Assembly: GCA_964242305.1 (NCBI GenBank) | Contig: CAXTBB010000014.1 | Location: 20,891 to 84,890 of the forward strand | Origin: DATLGB01 sp964242305 | Lineage (GTDB): Bacteria; Actinomycetota; Thermoleophilia; Solirubrobacterales; Solirubrobacteraceae | Length of the DNA stretch: 64,000 nt | Direction: 5' to 3' | In this document: positions 1 to 8,115 of the stretch, piece after piece | Position numbering within the stretch: the stretch's first letter is position 1 | Layout: every line of letters begins with the position of its first letter | Translations under genes and position numbers: made by a program | The notes under the pieces: generated by a model | The model's input: only the letters and a program-made list of their open reading frames with translations | Database searches by the model: none | Told to the model about the DNA's origin: nothing

Positions 1-1
1 C

Positions 2-610
2 TTCGACGACATTGTCAAGGGCTTCGAGATCGCCGAGGGCGAGTACGTCGTCCTGACCAAGGACGAGGTCAAGGCCGCCGCCGGCGAGCGGACCAAGACG
101 ATCCCGATCGAGGAGTTCGTGCCCGCCGCGGACATGGACCCCGTGTACTTCTCCAAGACCTACTACGTCGGCCCGCGCGAGGGGGGCGAGGCGGCCTACA
201 AGGCGCTGCAGACCGCGCTGGAGGAGACCGGCCGGGCCGGCATCGGCCGCATGACCTTCCACGACCGCGAGTACCTCGTCGCCGTGCGCGCGCTCGACGA
301 CGTGCTCGCCCTGCACCAGCTGCGCTTCGCCGACGAGGTGGCCGGGGAGGACGAGCTCGAGCTCAATTCGTCCCCACCCACCCGGGGCCCGTCCGAGCGG
401 GAGGTCAAGATGGCCGGGTCGCTGGTGGAGTCGATGGCCTCCGACTTCACGCCGGACGACTACGAGGACAGCTACCGGGAGCGCGTGGTGGAGATGATCG
501 AGGCGAAGGCGAAGGGCAAGCAGGTGGTCCGCAAGACGGAAGACGCGCCCGCCGAGGAGTCGGACCTCTTCGCGGCCCTCGAAGCGTCTGTGAAGGGAAT
601 GAGCAAGTAA
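2..610 (+). CDS. ku: Ku domain protein, first of a tandem pair (5' end outside window)
   Basis: The frame is open from base 2, so the N-terminus lies outside the window. The visible part is the second half of the bacterial Ku beta-barrel core, with the family blocks TKTIPIEEFVPAADMDPVYF and FHDREYLVAVRALDDVLALH. Bacterial Ku forms a ring on DNA double-strand ends and recruits LigD for non-homologous end joining. The tail is short and acidic-to-basic, ending LFAALEASVKGMSK, without the SAP-like module of its neighbour. Its TAA shares one base with the ATG of the next Ku gene, so the two are co-transcribed and probably translationally coupled. Confidence 0.95.
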   Translation, partial: FDDIVKGFEIAEGEYVVLTKDEVKAAAGERTKTIPIEEFVPAADMDPVYFSKTYYVGPREGGEAAYKALQTALEETGRAGIGRMTFHDREYLVAVRALDDVLALHQLRFADEVAGEDELELNSSPPTRGPSEREVKMAGSLVESMASDFTPDDYEDSYRERVVEMIEAKAKGKQVVRKTEDAPAEESDLFAALEASVKGMSK

Positions 611-1497
611 TGCCGCGCTCGATGTGGACCGGCTCGTTGTCGTTCGGGCTCGTCAACGTGCCAGTGATGGTCGTGTCGGCGACGCGTGACCAGCGCATCC
701 GCTTCCGCCAGCTGCACAAGGACACCAACCAGCCGATCGAGGTCCGCCGCTTCTGCTCGGCCGAGGACGAGCCGGTGGAGTGGGAGGAGGTCGGTCACGG
801 CTACGAGCTCGAGGACATGTCGATCGTGGTCATCACCGACGACGACCTGGCCACCGTCGAGCCGCGCAAGACGCGCACGATCGAGATCGAGTCCTTCGTC
901 CCGCTCGCGGACGTCGACCCGATGTACTTCAACCACCCCTACGTGCTGCTGCCGATCGGCGACAGCGAGGGGACGCTGCGCGCCTACCAGCTGCTGGTGG
1001 AGGTGATGGCGCACACCGATCGCGCCGCGCTGGGCCGCTTCGTGATGCGCACCAAGGAGTACCTCGTGCTCGTGCGCGCCCGCGAGGGCCGGCTGTCGCT
1101 GGTCACGCTGCTATGGCACGACGAGGTGCGCTCGCCGAAGGGCATCGCGCCGGAGGAGAAGGCCAAGAAAGAGGCGGTCACGACGGCGTGCGCCCTGATC
1201 GAGGAGCTGTCGGTCGAGTGGGACCCGGCCCGCTACGAGGACCACTACCGGACCCGCCTCGAGGACGTCATCGAGGCCAAGCGCAAGGGCGGCACCGTCA
1301 AGGCGGTCGAGCCCGAGCGCGAGCCCGCCGCCACGCCGGACCTGATGGCCGCCCTGGAGGAGTCCTTGGCCGCCATGAAGGGCGAGCGCCTGGCCGACCT
1401 GTCGAAGAAGGAGCTGGTCGAGAAGGCGGCCGACGCCGGGGTGGAGGGACGCTCGAAGATGAGCAAGGACGAGCTGGTGGCCGCGCTCGACGAGTAG
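610..1497 (+). CDS. ku: Ku domain protein with C-terminal SAP-like tail
   Basis: A complete 295-aa Ku that starts MPRSMWTGSLSFGLVNVPV, the canonical N-terminus of the family. The core runs to about residue 250. The last 35 residues (KKELVEKAADAGVEGRSKMS followed by KDELVAALDE) form a two-helix SAP/Rho-N-like DNA-binding module seen in some actinobacterial Ku proteins. The ATG overlaps the upstream Ku stop by one base. Role: DNA-end binding in NHEJ. Two adjacent paralogues could form a heterodimer or separate general from stress or sporulation-type repair (inference). No ligD lies in the window. Confidence 0.95.
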   Translation: MPRSMWTGSLSFGLVNVPVMVVSATRDQRIRFRQLHKDTNQPIEVRRFCSAEDEPVEWEEVGHGYELEDMSIVVITDDDLATVEPRKTRTIEIESFVPLADVDPMYFNHPYVLLPIGDSEGTLRAYQLLVEVMAHTDRAALGRFVMRTKEYLVLVRAREGRLSLVTLLWHDEVRSPKGIAPEEKAKKEAVTTACALIEELSVEWDPARYEDHYRTRLEDVIEAKRKGGTVKAVEPEREPAATPDLMAALEESLAAMKGERLADLSKKELVEKAADAGVEGRSKMSKDELVAALDE

Positions 1498-1523
1498 GCC
1501 GCGCCGGCGGCCGGAGGCCGCCG

Positions 1524-1529
1524 TAGGGT
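1524..1529 (+). promoter_or_regulatory. -10 hexamer TAGGGT for the FtsX-like permease
   Basis: TAGGGT lies 9 nt before the GTG at 1539, the -10-to-start spacing repeated across the window. It implies a very short or absent 5' leader. Confidence 0.45.
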
Positions 1530-1538
1530 TCGCGGGGC

Positions 1539-2951
1539 GTGTTCCGCCTCGCGTACATCGCCAACGAGCTGCGCCGGCGTCGCGGCCGCGCGCTGCTGAC
1601 CGCGCTCGGGCTCGCCCTCGGCATCGCGCTGGTGGTGGCGGTCACGTCCCTCTCCACCGGCCTCGACCGGGCTCAGGACCGCGTCTTCGCGCCGCTGGCC
1701 GGGGTGGGGACGGACCTGCTCGTCTCCCGCCCGATCCAGCTCGGCGACGGCAAGGGCTCGGCCTCGTTCGCGTCCTTCGCCACGCTGCCGGCCAAGGAGC
1801 AGAAGGAGCTGCGCGACGAGAACCAGGATGCGTTCGTCGACCCCTCCGACCTGGGCAAGCCGGGAGACTCGTTCTCGGCCGACTCGTTCCTGCCGGCCAC
1901 GCAGCTCACCTTCCCGGAGGCGGCGGCCACGGCGATCGGGAACATCCCCCAGGTGGCCGACGTCGGGCGCGCGCTGACGGTCCTGCTCGTGCACGCCCAG
2001 GGCAAGGTCCCCGCGCAGCGCGGGGCGGGCTTCCAGGGCGGGGACATCCAGATCTCGACGGCGACGGTGGCCGGCGTCCAGCGCGGGAACTTCGGCCTCA
2101 TCACCCCCGCGCAGATCACCAAGGGCCGCTTCCTGCAGGCCCGCCGGGACGTCGTCCTGGCCGAGTCCTACGCCGCCCGCCGCAAGCTCGGCGTCGGCTC
2201 GACGCTCAAGCTCGACGGGAAGCGCTACCACGTCGTCGGCCTCGCCCGCCCCCCGATCGGCACGCAGACCGCCGACATCTACGCGGAGCTCAAGACCCTG
2301 CAGCGCGTCGCCGATCGCAGGGGCCGCGTCAACCTGCTCCTCATCCGCGCTCGCAAGTCCGCCGACGTCGCCGGCCTCGGCAAGCGGGTGGAGACGTTCA
2401 TCCCCGGCATCGTCGCCTCGTCGTCCAAGGATCTGGCGCAGTCCGTCCAGGGGTCGCTGATCGGGGCGGACGACCTGCGCGACCGGCTCGCCACGCTGCT
2501 GGCGATCGTGGCGCTGGCCGCCGCCGTCGGCATCGCGGCGCTGCTGATGCTGGCCAGCGTCGCCAAGCGCACCCGCGAGCTGGGCACGCTGCGCGCGCTG
2601 GGCTGGTCGCGGCGGCGGGTGATCGGGCTCGTCCTGGGCGAGTCGGCGGCGCTGGGCGTCATCGGCGCGGTGCTGGGGACGGTGCTCGGGATCGCGGCGG
2701 CCGCGATCACGGCCGCGGTCGTCCCGCCGCTGAAGGCCAAGGCGGCGCAGGCGGTCGACGTCAGCGGCATCTTCGGCGGCGGCGGGACCAAGCCGACGAC
2801 GGTGAAGATCCCGCTCGACGCGCCGGTCGACCTCCAGCTCGTCGCCCTCGCCGTCCTCCTTGCCATCTCCGCTGGTCTCCTCGCGGGCGGGTTCGGGGCC
2901 ATCCGTGTCGCCCGCCTTCGCCCGGCCGAGGCGCTGAGGAGGCTGGATTGA
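1539..2951 (+). CDS. FtsX/MacB-family ABC transporter permease
   Basis: A 470-aa permease of the MacB/LolC type. It has an N-terminal transmembrane helix (about residues 15-35), a large extracytoplasmic MacB-PCD-like domain (about 40-310) and three C-terminal helices, ending in the typical RLRPAEALRRLD tail. The GTG at 1539 is supported by a -10 hexamer 9 nt upstream. The next gene, its ATPase, starts at a TTG overlapping this stop. Such pairs usually act on lipoproteins, peptides or the cell envelope mechanically rather than by classical import; the substrate is unknown. Confidence 0.9.
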   Translation: MFRLAYIANELRRRRGRALLTALGLALGIALVVAVTSLSTGLDRAQDRVFAPLAGVGTDLLVSRPIQLGDGKGSASFASFATLPAKEQKELRDENQDAFVDPSDLGKPGDSFSADSFLPATQLTFPEAAATAIGNIPQVADVGRALTVLLVHAQGKVPAQRGAGFQGGDIQISTATVAGVQRGNFGLITPAQITKGRFLQARRDVVLAESYAARRKLGVGSTLKLDGKRYHVVGLARPPIGTQTADIYAELKTLQRVADRRGRVNLLLIRARKSADVAGLGKRVETFIPGIVASSSKDLAQSVQGSLIGADDLRDRLATLLAIVALAAAVGIAALLMLASVAKRTRELGTLRALGWSRRRVIGLVLGESAALGVIGAVLGTVLGIAAAAITAAVVPPLKAKAAQAVDVSGIFGGGGTKPTTVKIPLDAPVDLQLVALAVLLAISAGLLAGGFGAIRVARLRPAEALRRLD

Positions 2952-3832
2952 TCTCCCTCGACGAGGTCGTTCGGTCCTTCGGTCCGGTGCAAGCGGTGGC
3001 AGGGATCTCTTTTGGCATTGAAGAAGGGGAACACGTTGCGGTCACTGGGCCCTCTGGTTCCGGGAAGACGACGTTGCTGCAGCTGCTCGGGGCGTTGGAC
3101 CGGCCGACGTCGGGGGTGGTCTCGGTCGGGGGCGAGTCGCTGGGCGGGATGGACGACCGCGGGCTCACCGCGCTGCGGCTGCGGCGGATCGGCTTCGTCT
3201 TCCAGCAGTTCAACCTGGTGCCGACGTTAACGGCACGCGCCAACGTCGAGGCGGCGCTGGATCCGCTCGGGTTGGGCAAGCGCGAGCGGCGGGAGCGGGC
3301 GATGGCGCGGTTGGAGGACGTCGGCCTCGGTGGCCGCGCCGACCACCTTCCGTCGCAGCTGAGCGGCGGCGAGCAGCAGCGCGTCGCCATCGCCCGGGCG
3401 CTGTCCACCGAGCCGGCCGTCGTGCTCGCCGACGAGCCCACCGGCAACCTGGACCGCGCCGCCGCCGAGGTCGTCGCCGACCTCCTGGACTCCCTCGACC
3501 GCACGGTCATCGTCGTCACCCACGACCCCGAGCTGGCCGCGCGGGCGCCGCGGGTCATCCGGCTTCGCGACGGCGAGGTCGTCGGCGACGTGACGGGGGC
3601 GGGGGTGACGGGGCTCCGCTCGGTCGAGCTGCGCGTCGGTGACGTCTTCGAGGCGGAGGCGTTCTGGGCTGACGCTCTCGGCGTCGACCCCGCTGCCATC
3701 GGACTGCGGCTGGTGAAGGGGGAGGGGCCCGCGACGGTGGAGCTCGACGCGGTGCGGCGCGGCGAGACGATCACCGACCCCTGGGGCAACCGCGCCGGAA
3801 TACTTCCGCCTTCCGGAAGGAAACCGGCGTAG
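2948..3832 (+). CDS. ABC transporter ATP-binding protein with C-terminal VOC-like extension
   Basis: A LolD/MacB-type ATPase: Walker A GPSGSGKTT at residues 34-42, signature LSGGEQQRVAIARAL and Walker B VVLADEPTGNLD. The TTG start overlaps the permease TGA. The ATPase ends near residue 215, but the frame continues about 75 residues with FEAEAFWADALG and ITDPWGNRAGI, which resemble one beta-alpha-beta-beta-beta half of a glyoxalase/VOC fold. The extension is unusual for this family and may be a true fusion or a captured half-domain. It partners the upstream permease. Confidence 0.9.
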   Translation: MISLDEVVRSFGPVQAVAGISFGIEEGEHVAVTGPSGSGKTTLLQLLGALDRPTSGVVSVGGESLGGMDDRGLTALRLRRIGFVFQQFNLVPTLTARANVEAALDPLGLGKRERRERAMARLEDVGLGGRADHLPSQLSGGEQQRVAIARALSTEPAVVLADEPTGNLDRAAAEVVADLLDSLDRTVIVVTHDPELAARAPRVIRLRDGEVVGDVTGAGVTGLRSVELRVGDVFEAEAFWADALGVDPAAIGLRLVKGEGPATVELDAVRRGETITDPWGNRAGILPPSGRKPA

Positions 3833-4546
3833 TTGGCGCCGACCGGAAGTCATCCAGCGCAGTTGCGGCACGTCAAGGCGACCCGGTACGTGGCCCCGCT
3901 GCGGGAGGGCGGGTCGCTGCCCGGCCTGGTGGAGGGCGACGACGACGGGCTCTACGTATGCAAGTTCCGCGGCGCCGGGCAGGGGCCGCTGGCGCTGGTG
4001 GCCGAGATCATCGGCGGGGAGCTCGCGCGCGGGCTCGGCCTGCCCGTCCCCGAGCTCGTCCTGCTGGAGGTCGATCCCGTCTTGGGCGTGGCCGAGCCGG
4101 ACCCCGAGATCCAGGAGCTGCTCAACGCGTCCGCCGGCCTGAACCTGGGCGTCGACTTCCTGCCTGGCGCGCTCTCCTTCGCCGGGGCGGACGCGGTTGC
4201 TGCCGAGTTCGCGCAGACGGTCGTGTGGCTCGACAACCTGATCACCAACGTCGACCGCACCGCGCGCAACCCGAACCTGCTCTGCTGGCACGGGCAGATC
4301 TGGCTCATCGACCACGGCGCCGCGCTGTACCGGCAGCACCGCGACGGGGACTTCGTGGCGACGGCGAGCCAGCCGTTCCCCCTCCTCAGTGACCACGTCC
4401 TGCTGCCCCAGGCCGGACCCTGGCAGCAAGCCCGCGAACGACTCGCGCCGAAGGTCGACGTCGATGTCGTCGACCTCGTGCCCGACGCGTGGCTGCTCGG
4501 CCCAACCCGGGACGAGTACAAGCGCTGGCTGGAGGCGCGCACATGA
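3833..4546 (+). CDS. HipA-like small kinase
   Basis: A 237-aa protein resembling the kinase core of HipA without the HipB-binding N-terminal domain. Visible features are a lysine strand (YVCKFRGAGQG), a catalytic loop NVDRTARNPNLL and a metal-binding LIDHGAAL, so it looks catalytically complete. The start is ambiguous: TTG 3833 directly follows the previous stop, and an in-frame TTG at 3863 gives the more typical N-terminus LRHVKATRYVAPLREGGSLP. It overlaps the DUF3037 gene by 4 nt (ATGA), a pairing common in actinobacteria. The substrate is unknown; toxin-antitoxin function is not implied. Confidence 0.8.
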   Translation: MAPTGSHPAQLRHVKATRYVAPLREGGSLPGLVEGDDDGLYVCKFRGAGQGPLALVAEIIGGELARGLGLPVPELVLLEVDPVLGVAEPDPEIQELLNASAGLNLGVDFLPGALSFAGADAVAAEFAQTVVWLDNLITNVDRTARNPNLLCWHGQIWLIDHGAALYRQHRDGDFVATASQPFPLLSDHVLLPQAGPWQQARERLAPKVDVDVVDLVPDAWLLGPTRDEYKRWLEART

Positions 4547-4917
4547 GCGAGGCCTTCCAGTACACGCTGCTCCAACTCGTGCCGGACATCGAGCGCAACG
4601 AGCGCCTGAACGTCGGGATCGTCCTGTTCTGCCGCCGATCCCGGTTCCTCAATGCCAGAACCCACGTCGACGCCGCCAAGCTCGGCGTCCTTGCGCGGGG
4701 CATCGACCCGGACGAGGTGCGACGGCACCTCGAAGTGCTCGAGCAGGTCGCCGCCGGCACCGGAAACCACCCCGTCGCCCGCCTCGACCAGAGCGAGCGC
4801 TTCCACTGGCTGGCCGCGCCCGCCAGCACGATCGTGCAGCCGACGCCCGTGCACACCGGGCTCACCGACGATCCTCACGAGACGTTGCAGCGCCTGTACG
4901 TCGACCTCGTGATCTAA
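4543..4917 (+). CDS. DUF3037 family protein
   Basis: A 124-aa protein starting MSEAFQYTLLQLVPDIERNE, with the DUF3037 hallmark NERLNVGIVLFC. The ATG at 4543 overlaps the HipA-like stop. No catalytic motif is visible. Genes of this family commonly sit directly beside HipA-like kinases, which suggests a partner or substrate role (inference). Its TAA is part of the TAACCT hexamer that probably drives the next gene. Confidence 0.85.
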   Translation: MSEAFQYTLLQLVPDIERNERLNVGIVLFCRRSRFLNARTHVDAAKLGVLARGIDPDEVRRHLEVLEQVAAGTGNHPVARLDQSERFHWLAAPASTIVQPTPVHTGLTDDPHETLQRLYVDLVI

Positions 4918-4920
4918 CCT
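4915..4920 (+). promoter_or_regulatory. -10 hexamer TAACCT for the secreted SURNod19-like gene
   Basis: TAACCT overlaps the DUF3037 stop codon and lies 9 nt before the GTG at 4930. Confidence 0.4.
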
Positions 4921-4929
4921 AAGGGCCTC

Positions 4930-6279
4930 GTGAGGAGGCTCTCCCTCGTCCTGGCCGCGTTGGTGGTGGCGTCTGCGATCCCCGCCTCCGCGCGCGCGGC
5001 CACCCACCACTTCACGTTGCGCTCCGGCCCGTACGAGATCGGCCGCTACGAGACGTCGTTCCCCGAGGAGCGGATCGCCACCCCGAAGGTCAAGGGGTTC
5101 GTGACCAAGCTGCACGCCCAGCTGGTCGACAGTCGCGGCAACAAGGTCCTCATCAACGAGGCGATGCTGCACCACGTCTTCTTCAACAACCTCAGCCGCC
5201 CCCGCTACCCGGGCAACTGCAAGGGCGCCTCGTCGGAGGTCTTCTACGGGACGGGGGAGGAGAACGAGACGATGGACCTCCCGGAGGGCTACGGCTACCG
5301 GGTGCGCCCCGCGGACCGCTGGCGCGTGGCCGGGATGCTGATGAGCCACCGCTACCGGCCCGGCAAGGTCTACATCCAGTACTCGGGGACGGTCGACACG
5401 AATCCGGACCTGACCGCGGTACGGCCCTTCTGGGTGCGGGCCAACGGCTGCGGCCCGGCCACCGCCTACCACGTGCGCGGCGGCGGCGCGCCGGGGTCCG
5501 TCGACGATCAGGTCTACCACTGGACGGTGCCGATGACCGGGCGCATCGTCGCCTCCGGCGGCCACCTGCACGCGGGGGCGATCAACATGCAGCTGCGCGA
5601 TCCCGCCTGCGGCAACCGCGTCCTGCTCGACAACCGTCCCTACTACGCGCCGGCCAGCGATCTGATCTACAACGTCGTCCCGTTCCTGCACGAGGCGGGA
5701 CCCGTGCAGACGAGCTGGTTCAAGTCGGCGGAGGGGATCCCGGTCGCCAAGGGGCAGGTGCTCGACCTCCACGGCCTCTACGAGGGCGACCACGCGCGCC
5801 AGTCGGTCATGGCGATCACGCACATCTACATCGCGCCGTCCGAGTCGGCGCCCGTCGGGTGCCCGCCCCTGCCGGCGGACGCGCAGCAGTCGGGCATGGA
5901 GTCGCCGAACATGCGCACGTCGGCGCCCTACCAGCCGATCCCGCTCTACACGCTCGACAGGCGCCACCTGCCCGTCCCGATGGCCGAGCCGCCCGGCGCG
6001 GCCACGCCGCTGGCCGACGGCGCCACCATCAGCCTCAAGGCCTACCGCTTCCAGCCGACCGAGAAGGTCACGATCAAGGCCGGCTCGACCATCAACTGGG
6101 TGTTCGCCGACCGGGGCCTGCACAACCTCACCCAGGCCTCGGGGCCGCGGGCGGTGGCCGGGCAGCAGCTGTCCAACGGCGCCCGGACGTCGACCCAGTT
6201 CACCGTGCCCGGCCGCTACCAGCTGTTCTGCTACCTGCACCCGATGACCATGCACGAGCAGGTCGACGTCGTCCCGTAG
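4930..6279 (+). CDS. Secreted SURNod19-like protein with C-terminal cupredoxin domain
   Basis: A 449-aa protein with a clear signal peptide (MRRLSLVLAALVVASAIPAS, then ARA). Residues about 25-300 carry histidine motifs LHHVFFNN and GGHLHAGAINMQL, reminiscent of the stress-up-regulated Nod19 family and the PHM-like copper monooxygenase fold. Residues about 360-449 form a plastocyanin-like domain with candidate copper ligands in HNLT and FCYLHPMTMHEQ (Cys, His, Met). It probably acts outside the membrane in copper-dependent redox chemistry; substrate unknown. The GTG start is supported by the upstream -10 hexamer. Confidence 0.75.
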   Translation: MRRLSLVLAALVVASAIPASARAATHHFTLRSGPYEIGRYETSFPEERIATPKVKGFVTKLHAQLVDSRGNKVLINEAMLHHVFFNNLSRPRYPGNCKGASSEVFYGTGEENETMDLPEGYGYRVRPADRWRVAGMLMSHRYRPGKVYIQYSGTVDTNPDLTAVRPFWVRANGCGPATAYHVRGGGAPGSVDDQVYHWTVPMTGRIVASGGHLHAGAINMQLRDPACGNRVLLDNRPYYAPASDLIYNVVPFLHEAGPVQTSWFKSAEGIPVAKGQVLDLHGLYEGDHARQSVMAITHIYIAPSESAPVGCPPLPADAQQSGMESPNMRTSAPYQPIPLYTLDRRHLPVPMAEPPGAATPLADGATISLKAYRFQPTEKVTIKAGSTINWVFADRGLHNLTQASGPRAVAGQQLSNGARTSTQFTVPGRYQLFCYLHPMTMHEQVDVVP

Positions 6280-6282
6280 GCT
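6277..6282 (+). promoter_or_regulatory. -10 hexamer TAGGCT for the reductase gene
   Basis: TAGGCT lies 7 nt before the ATG at 6290 and overlaps the preceding stop codon; a leaderless-type start. Confidence 0.45.
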
Positions 6283-6289
6283 CGAGACC

Positions 6290-7297
6290 ATGCCCGTCAA
6301 CCGCAGGGTCCTGCTCGCCAAGCGCCCCCAGGGCATCCCCGATGCATCGACCTTCGAGGTGGACGAGCAGGACGTCCCGGAGCCCGGCGACGGCGAGTTC
6401 GTCGTCCGTCTGAGCCACATCTCGCTCGATCCCGCGATGCGCGGCTGGATGAACGACGTCGAGTCCTACCTGCCGCCCGTCGGCCTCGGCGAGGTCATGC
6501 GCGCCGGGGGCATCGGCGAGGTCGTCGCCTCCAGGCACGAGGGCTGGCAGGAGGGCGATCACGCCTACGGGACCTTCGGCGTCCAGACCCACGCGGTCTC
6601 CGACGGCCAGGGCGTCCAGAAGGTCGACCCGAGCGCGGCGCCGCTGCCCACCTACCTCGGTGCGCTGGGCATGACGGGCATGACCGCCTACTTCGGCCTG
6701 CTCGACATCGGCGCGCCCAAGGAGGGGGAGACCGTCGTGGTGTCCGGCGCCGCGGGCGCGGTCGGCTCCGCTGTCGGGCAGATCGCCAAGATCAAGGGCT
6801 GCCGCGCGATCGGCCTCGCGGGCGGACCGGAGAAGTGCGCCTACGTGGTCGACGAGCTCGGCTTCGACGCCTGCATCGACTACAAGAACGAGAACGTCCG
6901 CAAGCGCCTCAAGGAGCTCACGCCCGACCGGGTGGACGTCTACTTCGACAACGTCGGCAACCCGACGCTCGACCAGGTCCTCGCCCGCCTCAACATGCAC
7001 GGCCGCGTGGTCATCTGCGGCGCGATCGCCTCCTACAACGCCGACCGCGTCGAGGGGCCGGCCAACTACATGAACCTGCTCGTGCGCCGCGGCCGCATGG
7101 AGGGCTTCCTCGTCTTCGACTACGCCAAGCGCTTCCCCGAGGCCGCGCAGGAGATCGCCGGCTGGATGAAGGACGGTCGCTTCGTCACCCGCGAGGACAT
7201 CACCACAGCACCCGTCGACGCGTTTCCGCAGGTCCTGCGGCGGCTCTTCGACGGCGACAACGTCGGCAAGCTCGTCCTGGAGGTCGAACACTCGTGA
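6290..7297 (+). CDS. NADP-dependent medium-chain oxidoreductase (CurA / prostaglandin reductase-like)
   Basis: A 335-aa zinc-independent MDR. It has the nucleotide-binding glycine motif SGAAGAVGSAVGQIAK and the family block VDVYFDNVGNPTLDQVL. The N-terminus RRVLLAKRPQGIPDASTFEV is typical of the leukotriene-B4 dehydrogenase / CurA group, which reduces alpha,beta-enones with NADPH. The GTG of the following SRPBCC gene overlaps its TGA, indicating an operon running to about 9.3 kb. The physiological substrate is not evident. Confidence 0.92.
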   Translation: MPVNRRVLLAKRPQGIPDASTFEVDEQDVPEPGDGEFVVRLSHISLDPAMRGWMNDVESYLPPVGLGEVMRAGGIGEVVASRHEGWQEGDHAYGTFGVQTHAVSDGQGVQKVDPSAAPLPTYLGALGMTGMTAYFGLLDIGAPKEGETVVVSGAAGAVGSAVGQIAKIKGCRAIGLAGGPEKCAYVVDELGFDACIDYKNENVRKRLKELTPDRVDVYFDNVGNPTLDQVLARLNMHGRVVICGAIASYNADRVEGPANYMNLLVRRGRMEGFLVFDYAKRFPEAAQEIAGWMKDGRFVTREDITTAPVDAFPQVLRRLFDGDNVGKLVLEVEHS

Positions 7298-7713
7298 AAA
7301 GCAGCTTCACCCTCACCCGCACCGTCAACGCCCCGATCGGGACCGTCTTCGATGCCTTCACCAACCACGCCGGCTACGCGGACATGACGCCGCTGCGCAA
7401 GACCACCCTGCAGACGCCGGGAGAGCCGGAGCCCAACGGCGTCGGCGCCGTGCGCAAGTTCGAGCTGGTCGGCCCGCCGATCATCGAGGAGGTGACCGCC
7501 TACGACCGGCCGACCTACTTCGCCTACAAGGCGGTCAAGGGGCTGCCGGTGAAGGAGCACCTCGGCGAGGTGCGGCTGTCGGAGTCAGGTTCCGGCACGA
7601 GGGTCTCCTACACGGTCAACTACACGCCGTCGATCCCGGGCCCGGCGGTCGGCATCATCCTCAAGCAGGCCATCGGCGCGCTGTTCCGCGGCGTCGTGAA
7701 GTCCGTCGAGTAG
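7294..7713 (+). CDS. SRPBCC family protein
   Basis: A 139-aa protein from GTG 7294 (VKSSFTLTRTVNAPIGTVFD), typical of the START/Bet v1-like polyketide-cyclase/dehydrase superfamily, which binds hydrophobic ligands in a helix-grip cavity. It overlaps the reductase stop by 4 nt, and its own TAG shares one base with the GTG of the next gene. The longer open frame upstream is a shadow of the reductase. The ligand is unknown. Confidence 0.85.
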   Translation: MKSSFTLTRTVNAPIGTVFDAFTNHAGYADMTPLRKTTLQTPGEPEPNGVGAVRKFELVGPPIIEEVTAYDRPTYFAYKAVKGLPVKEHLGEVRLSESGSGTRVSYTVNYTPSIPGPAVGIILKQAIGALFRGVVKSVE

Positions 7714-8111
7714 TGGCGGCACCGCTCTCCCGCCGTTCGCGCCAGGCCCAGCGCACCATCGAGGGCTACCTGGCCACGGGTGGCCCGCCGCGCTGGATGG
7801 AGCGGTTCATGAGCGTGGAGAACGGCATCCGCCGCGAGCAGCGGCGGCTCGGCCAGCGCTACGCCGAGCTGCGCGAGCGCCACGCCGACAACCCCGGCCG
7901 TTTCGCCGCCCGCTGGCGCGAGATCGCGCACGAGGAGCGCTTCGAGGCGCTCAACGCGCTCATCCGCGCCCACAACGCGTGGTACCCCGTCGAGCGCGAC
8001 CTGCCGATGAACCCGCGCACGGGCGAGTACGTCCTGCAGCTCGGCCGCGACTTCCGCCGCCCCGAGCTGACCCCGGCGTGGGTCCTCGAGCACTTCCCTG
8101 ACAAGCTGTAG
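7713..8111 (+). CDS. Conserved hypothetical protein
   Basis: A 132-aa soluble protein, rich in Arg and Glu and predicted mostly helical, with the block NAWYPVERDLPMNPRTGEYV near the C-terminus. I do not recognise a named family. It is translationally coupled to the SRPBCC gene (one-base stop/start overlap) and followed 4 nt later by a VOC protein, so it belongs to the same small operon. Confidence 0.75.
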   Translation: MAAPLSRRSRQAQRTIEGYLATGGPPRWMERFMSVENGIRREQRRLGQRYAELRERHADNPGRFAARWREIAHEERFEALNALIRAHNAWYPVERDLPMNPRTGEYVLQLGRDFRRPELTPAWVLEHFPDKL

Positions 8112-8115
8112 GCAT

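Noticed and set aside
1245..2231. Minus-strand open frame across Ku and the FtsX-like gene
   Set aside because: Shadow composition, and it crosses two well supported plus-strand genes.
3800..3832. CCTTCCGGAAGG palindrome at the ABC ATPase end as a terminator
   Set aside because: It has no loop when perfectly paired, is inside the coding frame, and the following gene starts directly after it.
4392..6420. Long minus-strand open frame opposite the SURNod19-like and neighbouring genes
   Set aside because: A high-GC antisense frame without recognisable domains; the plus-strand genes have signal peptide, cupredoxin and DUF3037 features.
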